NCBI GenBank assembly: GCA_947039275.1
Contig: CAMQYL010000013.1
Span: forward strand, 13,443-77,442
Origin: Amulumruptor sp947039275
GTDB taxonomy: Bacteria > Bacteroidota > Bacteroidia > Bacteroidales > Muribaculaceae
Length of the DNA: 64,000 nt
Direction: 5' to 3'
In this document: piece by piece, positions 52,180-60,890 of the stretch
How the letters are laid out: each line of letters opens with the position of its first letter
Position numbering within the stretch: position 1 is the first letter of the stretch
Position numbers and translations under genes: made by a program
The notes under the pieces: model-generated
The model's database searches: none
Seen by the model: the letters and a program-made list of their open reading frames with translations, nothing else
What the model was told of the DNA's origin: nothing

Positions 52180-53721
52180 ATGCATAAAATCATGAAACAC
52201 AATATGATAATCCCATTTGCACTGCTGGCGGTTGCCACAGCAGCTGTGGCAGGCTGCAGCGATGATGCACCAGTACTGACCGACAAGCATCTCGACACCA
52301 GCTACATGTATCTCGACACTGACGAGGGCATGAGCCAGAAGATATACTACAAACCCTACGTGGGCTATGTGGGTGACCCGATGCCCTTCTTTGACCCGGT
52401 AGCAGGAGATTTCAAAATCATGTACCTACAGGACTACCGTCCCAACCAGCCGCTGACCTACCACCCCATATGGTGTGTGCAGACCTCCGATGCTGCCTCG
52501 TACCTGTCACTCGGCGAACTTATCCCCTGTGGCAGCGAGACCGAGCTTGACGCCGCCCTCGGCACCGGCTCGACCATCTACAATGATGGCACTTACTACA
52601 CATTCTATACCGCCCACTCCCCCAATGCGGCATCGACAAGCGGCATCACAGAGGCGGTCATGCTCGCGACATCACGTGACTTCAAGCACTGGGAAAAGGA
52701 CCGCGAACTGCTGATAACAGGTGGTGACACCTACAGCAACGTAGATTTCCGCGACCCATTCGTATTCAAGGCTGATGACGGCAGCTTCCACATGCTCGTC
52801 TCAACTCGCCTTAACGGCAAAGGTGTGCTTGCCGAATACACCTCTCCTGACCTGCTCAACTGGACATCGGCAGGAGTATTCATGACCATGATGTGGGACC
52901 GCTTCTACGAGTGCCCCGACCTCTTCAAGATGGGCGACTGGTGGTATCTTGTCTACTCCGAGCAGCATGATGCAGTGCGCCGCGTACAGTATTTCAAAGG
53001 CCGTACCCTCGACGAGCTTAAAGCCTGTACAGCCAACGATGCCGGCATATGGCCTGACAACAAGGAGGGCTTCCTGGACTCCCGCGGATTCTACGCCGGC
53101 AAGACCGCATCCAATGGTACTGACCGCTACATATGGGGATGGTGTGCCACCCGCGCAGGCAGCAGCAATATCGGCAATGCCGACTGGGCAGGAAATCTCG
53201 TGGCACACAAACTGATACAGCATCCCGACGGCACTCTCAGTCTCGGCGAAGTCCCCGCGATAGCCTCGCTGCTGTCACAGGCGCGCAAAGAAGCCGACTT
53301 CACCCTCTCCGGTGACGAACATAAGCTGATGCCCCGCCTCGGCACCGAAAACCGCATTTCATTCATCCTCACCACATCTTCGCCATGGGATAAATTCGGA
53401 TTCTCCTTTGCCCGCGGTATCGACTCCGACAAGTTCTACTCCATCATCGTCAATCCCGAGAGTGAAAGCATACGCAAAATCAACTATGAGGAGGAAGGCG
53501 GCATGGGCTTCGTCCCCAATACCGACGGCTACAACTTCAACACACCCATAGACGGAGTGTACAATGTCACTATCGTGACCGACAACTCCGTGATGACCCT
53601 CTACATCAACGAAACGGTAGCATACACCACGCGCATCTACGGCATGCCGCGCAACTGCTGGTCAGTCAACAGCTACGGTGGCGAAATCACAGTAACGAAC
53701 CTCAATATTTCCAAACTCTAA
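52180..53721 (+). CDS. GH32-family surface lipoprotein (endo-fructanase-like)
   Basis: 513-residue enzyme of the levanase/inulinase family. Lipid Cys 26 in AAVAGCSDDAP with acidic residues after it. The catalytic triad can be seen: Asp 66 in VGDPMPFFD (standing in for the WMNDPNG motif), Asp 192 in DFRDPF, and Glu 244 in YECPDLF. A beta-sandwich follows the propeller (about 370-513). The N-terminal motif differs strongly from classical GH32, as in related surface endo-acting enzymes of this class. Being a surface lipoprotein, it would cut fructan outside so that SusC can import pieces. The start is the first ATG; another lies four codons on. Confidence 0.88.
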   Translation: MHKIMKHNMIIPFALLAVATAAVAGCSDDAPVLTDKHLDTSYMYLDTDEGMSQKIYYKPYVGYVGDPMPFFDPVAGDFKIMYLQDYRPNQPLTYHPIWCVQTSDAASYLSLGELIPCGSETELDAALGTGSTIYNDGTYYTFYTAHSPNAASTSGITEAVMLATSRDFKHWEKDRELLITGGDTYSNVDFRDPFVFKADDGSFHMLVSTRLNGKGVLAEYTSPDLLNWTSAGVFMTMMWDRFYECPDLFKMGDWWYLVYSEQHDAVRRVQYFKGRTLDELKACTANDAGIWPDNKEGFLDSRGFYAGKTASNGTDRYIWGWCATRAGSSNIGNADWAGNLVAHKLIQHPDGTLSLGEVPAIASLLSQARKEADFTLSGDEHKLMPRLGTENRISFILTTSSPWDKFGFSFARGIDSDKFYSIIVNPESESIRKINYEEEGGMGFVPNTDGYNFNTPIDGVYNVTIVTDNSVMTLYINETVAYTTRIYGMPRNCWSVNSYGGEITVTNLNISKL

Positions 53722-53737
53722 TACAATCACCGTATTT

Positions 53738-54646
53738 ATGAAACATTTCTTTCTTGCCACCGCTGCCGCGATGGTCGCAATCCTCCCTGCCGCCGCGCAG
53801 GAGACAGTCAAGGAACTCTACACAGGTGACCCTGTAGAAGTGACATGGGCAAACACCCTTACAATCTCTGCCACAGATTTCACCGAAGGTGTCAATGTGG
53901 GCGATTACATCTACATCACCTTCTCCTCGACCACAGATGTGATCGAACTGAAAGCTGACGGCACATGGCTTCCCGGGACGCGCTACACAGTGCTCGGTGA
54001 CAATGCGACCGATTTCAAAGCATATATCACCAAGGATATGCTTGCCAATCTGAAGCAGTTCGGAATGGAAATCTGCGGAGCTAAATTCACCCTCACCAAT
54101 GTCAGCATATGCAATGACGGCTTCCAGATGCCCGAAGGTGCCATATGGGGCGGTTATTTCTGGGTTGAGAACTGGAACACGCTTGAACTATTCAAAACCG
54201 CCTTTGACAATTACGACGGAGAGCAGTACATGGACATATACCTCTCCGACGACACTGACGGTTATGACGGATATTTCATGAAAGTCCTGACAAAATGGGA
54301 ACCCGAAACCCTCTGGGCAAGCAATGACCAGATTACCCACACTCCCAAAATGGCAACAGTAGATCTTGCAAACATCGACGTGGCACAATCGCTTGCCAAT
54401 GTCAACACACTCATGATCCAGGCAAATCCCGAAGGTGGCAAACCGTTCAACATCACAGCCATAGCTTTGAGAGACAAGAACGGGTCAAGTATCGATGATG
54501 TAACAGTATCTGACACTTCAGTCCTCTCAAATATATACAATCTTCAGGGCACACTCGTTGCTTCAGGCATCACCGCCGCCGAAGCCATGACAACCCTCCA
54601 GCCCGGTATCTACATCGCCGACGGCAAGAAATTCATGGTCAGATAA
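53738..54646 (+). CDS. Secreted two-domain beta-sandwich protein of the fructan PUL, unknown function
   Basis: 302 residues with a signal peptide (AAAQ at about residue 21) and no lipid Cys. Two similar beta-rich halves, about 30-125 and 133-245, each end in a strand triplet of the type FTLTNVSI / FNITAIALRD; both halves have paired aromatic residues and Trp-x-x-Trp, as in carbohydrate-binding domains. The C-terminal tail is SNIYNLQGTLVAS...PGIYIADGKKFMVR, an export-type tail like that of the LRR protein. It follows the GH32 gene by 16 nt. I do not recognise the family; a role in fructan binding or display is inferred from context. Confidence 0.6.
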   Translation: MKHFFLATAAAMVAILPAAAQETVKELYTGDPVEVTWANTLTISATDFTEGVNVGDYIYITFSSTTDVIELKADGTWLPGTRYTVLGDNATDFKAYITKDMLANLKQFGMEICGAKFTLTNVSICNDGFQMPEGAIWGGYFWVENWNTLELFKTAFDNYDGEQYMDIYLSDDTDGYDGYFMKVLTKWEPETLWASNDQITHTPKMATVDLANIDVAQSLANVNTLMIQANPEGGKPFNITAIALRDKNGSSIDDVTVSDTSVLSNIYNLQGTLVASGITAAEAMTTLQPGIYIADGKKFMVR

Positions 54647-54673
54647 CCACCACAATCCATCACCATAAGATTT

Positions 54674-54710
54674 ATGGTCAGATGCACAGATGCATCTGAC
54701 CATATTTTGT
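54674..54710 (+). terminator. Intrinsic terminator of the susC-GH32 transcript
   Basis: ATGGTCAGATGCA (54674-54686) and TGCATCTGACCAT (54691-54703) form a 13-bp stem with loop CAGA followed by ATTTTGT. The stem's first 10 nt repeat the last coding nucleotides of the gene (ATGGTCAGAT at the stop). Confidence 0.8.
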
Positions 54711-54719
54711 ATATCAGGT

Positions 54720-54807
54720 TGTAGGGACATGCCGTGGCATGTCCGAATCCCACGACATACGCAAATGCAACGCCTAATGGACGGACATGCCACGGCATGT
54801 CCCTACA
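54720..54807. repeat. REPIN-like inverted palindrome pair (subfamily A)
   Basis: TGTAGGG-bounded 88-nt pair with GGACATGCC/GGCATGTCC palindromes; the outer pairing extends to GGTT...AACC. It lies between the convergent PUL transcript and the hybrid two-component gene, 25 nt after the latter's stop. The spacer holds ATGCAACGCCTAATG, like that of subfamily B. Confidence 0.92.
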
Positions 54808-54831
54808 ACCTTATAATTTCCACATTCCAGG

Positions 54832-57570
54832 TCAGGCGAGGCGGTCGCGGAGGTCAGTGGGGGTTTCGCCGTAGGCGTCTTTGTAGCACTTGGTGAAGTA
54901 GGCTGGGGAGGAGAAGCCCACTTCGTAGGCTATCTCGCTGATGGTCTTGTCGGTAGAGGTCAGCAGGGTGCGCGCATGGCGCAGACGCAGGGTGCGCATC
55001 AGCTCCACGGGAGAGTAGTTGGTCAGAGCCTTGATCTTGCGGTAGAGCTGCGAGCGTCCGAGTCCCATCTCGGCGGCTACTGCATCCACGCTAAGCTCCG
55101 GCTCGCCCATGCGGGCAGTGAACACGGCGAGGAAACGCTGGTAGAAGTCATTGTCGATGTCACCCTCGCCGACAGGCACCCTGCGCGGCTCTGCGGCAGT
55201 CTCCGACGGCTGCGCGGAGGCATCCGCACCACGCCACAGGTCGCGGATGCGCTTGCGGTTGGCAACGAGACTCGCACACCGCGCACGGAGCACAGCCTCG
55301 TTGAACGGCTTTGACAGGTAGCCGTCGGCACCGCTGTCGTAGCCCTCCACGCGCTGCTCGTCCATGGCGCAGGCTGTCAGCAGCAGCACAGGGATATGCG
55401 AGGTCGACACCTCGGCTTTGAGCTGACGGCAGCATTCCAGCCCGTCCATCACCGGCATCATCACATCGCAGATGATCAGATCCGGCACATAGCGTGCGGC
55501 GGCTTTCAGTCCCTGCCGTCCGTCAGGAGCAGTGGCTATACGATATGTATCGCCCATCAGTGACGATATGAGCATACGCATGTCGGCGTTGTCATCTATC
55601 ACCAGCAGAAGCGGTCGGTCATCGGCGGCATCGGCATCCGCCGGCGCGATGTCAGCCAGTTCGGCAGCGATGTCGCCTGAAGGCGTTGCCTCGGCACTCA
55701 CTACTGTCAGAGGCTTCGCAGCCACATGCGTCACAGGCATCTCCACTCTGAACTCCGATCCCTCACCCGGCTCGCTGTCTACCGATATCTTGCCGCCGTG
55801 AAGCTCCACGAATGCCTTGGCAAGCGACAGCCCGATGCCCGACCCTTGCGGACGCACTTTGTCAACCTGATAGAAGCGTTCAAAAATCCTGTCGACATCC
55901 TCTGCAGGGATGCCCTTGCCTGTATCGGCAACATTTATGACCAGAGCGTCCCCTTCCGCTCCGTAGCTGACGGTGACATGTCCGTTGTCGGGAGTGTATT
56001 TAAAAGCATTGGAGACAAGATTGAACACTACACGCTCCATCTTCTCCACATCTATCGCCATGGAAGCAGGGACTTCGCCGACTGCCTTGACCGTCAGCTT
56101 GATATCGCGCTTGCGCGCCAAGGGTCTGAACGCCTCCACCCAATCCTCTATCAGCGACTGTATGTCGGCTTCTTCAAGATTCAGCGTCAGCTTGCCGTTT
56201 TCATACTTGCGGAAATCAAGTATCTGGTTGATCAGACGGCGGAGTATGCGCACGTTCTTGTCGGCTATCTGCATCAATGTGCGCTGCTGGGTTGTGAGAT
56301 TCGCCGCCTGTGCCACCTGTTCCACAGGCTCGGCTATGAGTGTCAGCGGAGTGCGCAGGTCATGTGACACATTGGTGAAGAAAGCCAGTTTTGACTGCGT
56401 AGCCTCGTTGAGCTGCTGATTAAGCTCCTTCTGCTTGTCTCGCTCCAGCTCTAACAGACGGTTCTGCTCCATGAGAGTAGCCTGATGGCGGCGGTGCTGC
56501 CAGAAAGTCCTCAGAAGCAGGAAGAGCACCCCTGACACCAATACCAATATGGCTATCAATGCGTAGAACAGCGTGGTCTGAGCCGAGTGCTTCGTCCAGT
56601 AGTCGTCAACCTGCGATTTCAGCAGCTCCATCTTGGCGGTCTCCTCAGTCAGTGACGCGTTCTGGAGCAGAAGTATATCGGCATTCGAGCTGTCGACTGC
56701 CGATGCAGCCGGCAGCATCTCGTCACGCTCATACGGCTCGCCTCGCAGTATGGCAAGAGCCGTCCGTATAAGTTTGTGCCCCTCTGTAGGATAGAGGAAT
56801 GTGGCATCTATCACTCCGTCAGCCACCGCCTTGATACCTATCTCGGGAGCTGCGTCTATGCCCATCACCTTGACATGCTCCAGACCGTGGCGGCGCGCCA
56901 CCTCCGCAGCACCTATAGCCATGCGGTCATTGTGACAGTATATGACATCTATGTCGGAATCCTTGTCAAGCAGCGAATCCACAGCCTTGACGGCATCGTC
57001 CATGTTCCACTTGCCGTAGCCTATGCCCACGAGCCGTCCGCCGCCATTCTCCCATTCCTCGGCAAAGCCTGAGTGGCGGTCTTCAGCCGGAGTCGACCCC
57101 TTAAGCCCATAAATCTCTATAGCCGTAGGATCCACATCGGCTGACGAAAGTGCGTATCGCGCCGCAGCACGCCCCAGCCCCACATCGTCGGCACCGATAC
57201 GCGCAGTGTAGCTGTCGCCGTTGATATTGCGGTCAAATATAATCACGGGAATCCCGCTCTCATATATCTCCTTGATGACGGGCGTGAGCGAATCAGCCTC
57301 GTTGGGCGAGACGATGATTATGTCAAATCCGTTGTCTACGAAATAGCGCAGGTCCTCGATCTGCCGGCGGCAATTGTCATGAGCAGAGCGTATCTCCACC
57401 TCGGCATCTTCGTGGAAGAGCATCTCTCTGCCTATCTCGCCGTTCATCTTGTCGCGCCAGTCGTCGCTGCTGCATTGCGACACACCTATGCGCCATTTGC
57501 GCTCCTCGCGGCATCCCGTAAGAAGCACACAGATAAGCAACATGCTCGCAATGCAATATAATTTTTTCAT
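54832..57570 (-). CDS. Hybrid two-component regulator of the fructan PUL (BT1754-like)
   Basis: 912 residues joining sensor kinase and DNA-binding regulator in one protein. Lipobox LLTGC at Cys 20, then a sugar-binding domain of the LacI/PBP1 fold (about 25-310: IIVSPNEADSLTPVIKE, VIIFDRNI, HNDRMAIGAAEVARR). This differs from the usual propeller sensors of such regulators. A membrane helix lies at about 340-360. The kinase domain has NVSHDLRTPLT (phospho-acceptor His 403) and DTGKGIPAEDVDRIFERFYQ. The receiver domain has Asp 702 in IICDVMMPVMDG. An AraC HTH covers about 820-912. The Bacteroides protein BT1754 has this layout and senses fructose; so it probably controls both flanking gene sets. 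Confidence 0.93.
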   Translation of the reverse strand: MKKLYCIASMLLICVLLTGCREERKWRIGVSQCSSDDWRDKMNGEIGREMLFHEDAEVEIRSAHDNCRRQIEDLRYFVDNGFDIIIVSPNEADSLTPVIKEIYESGIPVIIFDRNINGDSYTARIGADDVGLGRAAARYALSSADVDPTAIEIYGLKGSTPAEDRHSGFAEEWENGGGRLVGIGYGKWNMDDAVKAVDSLLDKDSDIDVIYCHNDRMAIGAAEVARRHGLEHVKVMGIDAAPEIGIKAVADGVIDATFLYPTEGHKLIRTALAILRGEPYERDEMLPAASAVDSSNADILLLQNASLTEETAKMELLKSQVDDYWTKHSAQTTLFYALIAILVLVSGVLFLLLRTFWQHRRHQATLMEQNRLLELERDKQKELNQQLNEATQSKLAFFTNVSHDLRTPLTLIAEPVEQVAQAANLTTQQRTLMQIADKNVRILRRLINQILDFRKYENGKLTLNLEEADIQSLIEDWVEAFRPLARKRDIKLTVKAVGEVPASMAIDVEKMERVVFNLVSNAFKYTPDNGHVTVSYGAEGDALVINVADTGKGIPAEDVDRIFERFYQVDKVRPQGSGIGLSLAKAFVELHGGKISVDSEPGEGSEFRVEMPVTHVAAKPLTVVSAEATPSGDIAAELADIAPADADAADDRPLLLVIDDNADMRMLISSLMGDTYRIATAPDGRQGLKAAARYVPDLIICDVMMPVMDGLECCRQLKAEVSTSHIPVLLLTACAMDEQRVEGYDSGADGYLSKPFNEAVLRARCASLVANRKRIRDLWRGADASAQPSETAAEPRRVPVGEGDIDNDFYQRFLAVFTARMGEPELSVDAVAAEMGLGRSQLYRKIKALTNYSPVELMRTLRLRHARTLLTSTDKTISEIAYEVGFSSPAYFTKCYKDAYGETPTDLRDRLA

Positions 57571-57617
57571 GGTATCCTACTGATAGTTGTTCCTGTAGAT
57601 TGATTGGCTTGTATGTG

Positions 57618-57625
57618 CAAATGTA
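57618..57625 (-). promoter_or_regulatory. -7 promoter element of the hybrid regulator gene
   Basis: Minus-strand TACATTTG followed by C fits TAnnTTTG, with a leader of about 45 nt before the ATG at 57570. Confidence 0.5.
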
Positions 57626-57732
57626 GGCTTTTATTCAGTAATCTGGTAGCATTTATGCCTAAAAATCACCCGATGCACCATATCTGACAGCTAATGCTCT
57701 TTTTATTATAGGGCTTCCAACGGCAAATAATG

Positions 57733-57740
57733 TAGATTTG
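57733..57740 (+). promoter_or_regulatory. -7 promoter element of the GH32-MFS-fructokinase run
   Basis: TAGATTTG followed by C fits TAnnTTTG, 31 nt before the ATG at 57771. The region between this and the regulator's own promoter (about 108 nt) is the likely site for regulator binding, but no repeat half-sites are obvious to me. Confidence 0.5.
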
Positions 57741-57770
57741 CATCAAAATCACAAAACGCAACACACACTC

Positions 57771-59603
57771 ATGAAAAACCTGCAAATACTATCCGCCCCG
57801 CTTCTGGCACTGTCGGTGCTGACGGCTGCTGCCGCCGACAACGGAGTGGCTATTGACCACCTCGGTGTCAACAATTCACTCATACGTGTCACCGGAGACC
57901 AGCGTTACCTGCTCCTGCCCGTAGAGGATGCCGGCGAGGAGGCGCGGCTCAACCTGCTGCTTGACGGCAAGCAGGAACGCTCGCTCGTGGTCCGGCTCGC
58001 CAAAAACAAGGTAGACTACCACGTGCCCGTAGACCTAACCCCCTACAAGGGACACACCGTGGCTCTCAATGTCATCACTCCCCAGGGTCGCTCAAGCATA
58101 CGCGAAGCCAAGGAGGATGCCTGCTGGAGCAACATCAGCCTCTCCGACACCTTTGACACCTCTAACCGTGAAAAATACCGTCCGCTATTCCACCACACCC
58201 CTCCCTACGGATGGATGAACGACCCCAACGGCATGTTCTACAAAGATGGAGTGTGGCACCTCTACTACCAGCATAACCCCTACGGCTCGAAGTGGCAGAA
58301 CCTCTCATGGGGACACTCCACCTCGACCGACCTCATCAACTGGCAACCCCAACCGGAAGCCATCGAACCCAATGGATTAGGATTAGTGTTCAGCGGAAGC
58401 TGCGTTGTCGACTCCGCCGGGACTGCCGGGTTTGGCAAAAACGCTGTCATCGCCCTGTACACATCAGCCGATGTCAGCCAGACCCAGAGTCTCGCGTGGA
58501 GCACCGACGACGGCAAGACATTCAACATCTATCCCGGCAACCCCATCCTCACCCTCGAGAGCGAAGCCCGCGACCCCAACATGTTCTGGCACGCGCCCTC
58601 GCAGCAGTGGGTGATGCTCCTTGCCCATGCTCTCGACCACGAGATGCTCATATTCACATCTCCCGACCTCAAGGACTGGACGCTCCAAAGCTCCTTTGGC
58701 AAAGGTCTCGGCTGCCAGGACGGCGTATGGGAATGCCCCGACCTGTTCGAGCTGCCAGTTGAAGGCTCGGATGAAAAGAAATGGGTGTTGCTCTGCAACA
58801 TCAATCCCGGCGGACCATTCGGCGGAAGTGCCACGCAGTATTTCACTGGCGACTTCGACGGCAAGACATTCACCCCCGACACCGATGCCGATGGCAAAGT
58901 GCCCACAAAATGGATGGATTATGGCAAGGATAACTATGCCACCGTCAGCTGGAGCGATGCTCCCGACAGCCGCCGCACCGTCATCGGCTGGATGAGCAAC
59001 TGGCAGTATGCCGCCGAAGCTCCCACACTCCAATACCGCAGCGCGAACACACTGCCGCGCGACCTCTCGCTTTTCCGCGATGCCGACGGGCAGATATATC
59101 TGTCGTCCGCTCCATCACCCGAACTACTTGCCATGCGCGGCAAGACAGTAGCGTCAGCCCGCCATTTCAATGTAGGGTCAAAGCAGCGCGCATTCCCACT
59201 GCCCACCGACCGTGACGGTGTCTGTGAGATAACCCTACGCATCGAGCCTACGACTGCCAGCAGTGTCACCCTGACTCTCGCCAACCACCTCAATGACAAA
59301 GTAGACATCACCTATGACCCCAAGGCTAAGACCATCTCGATGGACCGGCGCAACAGCGGTATCACCGATTTCAGCCAGGATTTCCCTGCTGTCACCACCG
59401 CCCCCCTTTTTGCCTCTGACGGCTCCGTGACGCTCCGCATCTACGTTGACCGCTCCAGCATCGAACTCTTTGCCGACGGCGGACGCAGCGTGATGACCAA
59501 CACCGTCTTCCCCACTTCACCCTACACCACCCTGTTTGTCAGCTCCGAAGGTGGCAAGACCGACATCTCTGACCTGAAGATTTATTCTCTCAATACTTTG
59601 TAA
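57771..59603 (+). CDS. GH32 fructan hydrolase (exo-levanase/inulinase-type), periplasmic
   Basis: 610 residues with a signal peptide (to about AAAADN, residue 22) and no lipid Cys, so probably periplasmic. The N-terminal beta-sandwich (about 23-125) precedes the five-bladed propeller. Catalytic residues are complete: Asp 151 in the classical WMNDPNG, Asp 268 in ARDPNMFW, Glu 321 in WECPDLFE. The C-terminal sandwich carries VDRSSIELFADGGRSVMTN, standard for exo-acting GH32 enzymes. I use the ATG at 57771; the eleven codons before it start with TTG and lie over the promoter. It would free fructose from imported oligosaccharides. MFS gene follows by 25 nt. Confidence 0.94.
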   Translation: MKNLQILSAPLLALSVLTAAAADNGVAIDHLGVNNSLIRVTGDQRYLLLPVEDAGEEARLNLLLDGKQERSLVVRLAKNKVDYHVPVDLTPYKGHTVALNVITPQGRSSIREAKEDACWSNISLSDTFDTSNREKYRPLFHHTPPYGWMNDPNGMFYKDGVWHLYYQHNPYGSKWQNLSWGHSTSTDLINWQPQPEAIEPNGLGLVFSGSCVVDSAGTAGFGKNAVIALYTSADVSQTQSLAWSTDDGKTFNIYPGNPILTLESEARDPNMFWHAPSQQWVMLLAHALDHEMLIFTSPDLKDWTLQSSFGKGLGCQDGVWECPDLFELPVEGSDEKKWVLLCNINPGGPFGGSATQYFTGDFDGKTFTPDTDADGKVPTKWMDYGKDNYATVSWSDAPDSRRTVIGWMSNWQYAAEAPTLQYRSANTLPRDLSLFRDADGQIYLSSAPSPELLAMRGKTVASARHFNVGSKQRAFPLPTDRDGVCEITLRIEPTTASSVTLTLANHLNDKVDITYDPKAKTISMDRRNSGITDFSQDFPAVTTAPLFASDGSVTLRIYVDRSSIELFADGGRSVMTNTVFPTSPYTTLFVSSEGGKTDISDLKIYSLNTL

Positions 59604-59628
59604 TCCCCAAAAAACACTTCAAGATACT

Positions 59629-60807
59629 ATGGATAACGCTCAATCTATCGCCGTGGGCCGCCGCAGCTCCCTGTTGCAATTAGTTCCCGTGATGCTATGC
59701 TTCTTTGCCATGGGGTTTGTGGACCTCGTGGGCACAGCCTCCAACTATGTGCAGAAAGACCTCGGCTTGACCGACTCGCAAGCCAACCTGTTTCCGTCAC
59801 TTGTATTCTTCTGGTTTCTGATATTCTCCGTGCCGACAGGCATGCTGATGAACCGCATCGGGCGCAAGCGCACTGTGCTCCTCAGCCTTGCCGTCACCGC
59901 CGTGTCGCTCATTATACCGCTGACAGGCGACGGCTACGTGACCATGCTGCTGGCATTCTCGCTCCTCGGCATAGGCAACGCCATCATGCAGACTTCGCTC
60001 AATCCGCTCGTGACCAACCTCATCGGCGGTGACCGCCTGGCATCTACGCTGACATTCGGGCAGTTTGTCAAGGCGATAGCCTCCTTCCTCGCCCCGATCA
60101 TCTGCGCGTGGGGCGCAACGACCTATCTGCCGGTGTTCGGACTCGGATGGCGTGTGCTGTTTGTCATCTATGCCGCAGTCAGCATCCTCTCTGTGGCAGT
60201 GCTCGGAGCTACCCCCATCGCCGAGGAACGTCCTGACCGCGCTTCGGGCATCAAAGAGTGCATCAAGCTGCTCGGACGTCCCTTCATACTGCTCTGCTTC
60301 CTCGGCATCGTCTGCCACGTGGGCATCGATGTCGGCACCAACACCACCGCGCCCAAGATACTCATGGAGCGCATCGGTCTGCCGCTCGAGGAGGCTGGAT
60401 TTGCCACCGGCATCTACTTCATATTCCGCACCGCCGGCTGCTTCCTCGGAGCATTTGCCCTACGTGTCATCTCACCCCGCATCTTCTTCGGCATAAGCGT
60501 AGCCCTGATGCTCATAGCCATGATCATACTGATGTCAGCCGACTCGCTGATGCTTCTCTATGCCGGCATAGCCATGATAGGCTTCGGCAACTCCAACGTG
60601 TTCTCGGTCATCTTCGCCCAGGCTCTGACTGCATCACCCTCGGAGAAAAACGAGGTGTCAGGACTGATGATCATGGGTCTCTTCGGCGGCACAGTGTTCC
60701 CCCTCGCCATGGGCTATGCAGCCGATGCCGTAGGGCAGATAGGAGCCATCGCAGTGATGACCGTCGGTGTAGCCTACCTACTCTACTACACTCTCAAAAT
60801 AAGATAA
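59629..60807 (+). CDS. MFS sugar transporter, fructose importer of the PUL
   Basis: 392-residue inner-membrane carrier with 12 hydrophobic helices. The helix 2-3 loop reads LMNRIGRKRTVL, the usual MFS signature, and the central loop (about 190-210, TPIAEERPDRASGIKE) parts the two halves. Similarity is to the FucP/sugar:proton symporter group. The gene lies between the exo-GH32 gene and the fructokinase gene, the order known for Bacteroides fructan loci (BT1757-BT1759), so fructose is the expected substrate. The sugar is inferred from context, not from residues. Confidence 0.88.
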   Translation: MDNAQSIAVGRRSSLLQLVPVMLCFFAMGFVDLVGTASNYVQKDLGLTDSQANLFPSLVFFWFLIFSVPTGMLMNRIGRKRTVLLSLAVTAVSLIIPLTGDGYVTMLLAFSLLGIGNAIMQTSLNPLVTNLIGGDRLASTLTFGQFVKAIASFLAPIICAWGATTYLPVFGLGWRVLFVIYAAVSILSVAVLGATPIAEERPDRASGIKECIKLLGRPFILLCFLGIVCHVGIDVGTNTTAPKILMERIGLPLEEAGFATGIYFIFRTAGCFLGAFALRVISPRIFFGISVALMLIAMIILMSADSLMLLYAGIAMIGFGNSNVFSVIFAQALTASPSEKNEVSGLMIMGLFGGTVFPLAMGYAADAVGQIGAIAVMTVGVAYLLYYTLKIR

Positions 60808-60824
60808 TACTTTCATCTGGGACA

Positions 60825-60850
60825 CGGACATGCCACGGCATGTCCCTACA
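60825..60850 (+). repeat. Single subfamily A repeat unit within the PUL transcript
   Basis: One palindromic unit (CGGACATGCCACGGCATGTC followed by CCTACA) with no partner, lying between the MFS stop and the fructokinase start, 40 nt before the latter. It would form a hairpin in the operon mRNA. Confidence 0.88.
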
Positions 60851-60890
60851 ACCCCCTTTATATTCCAACCATAAACTCTAACATCATACT

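Noticed and set aside
54563..54798. Small open frames with peptides such as GHATACPY in several intergenic regions
   Set aside because: They are translations of the palindromic units themselves; the same peptide appears wherever a unit lies, without conserved starts.
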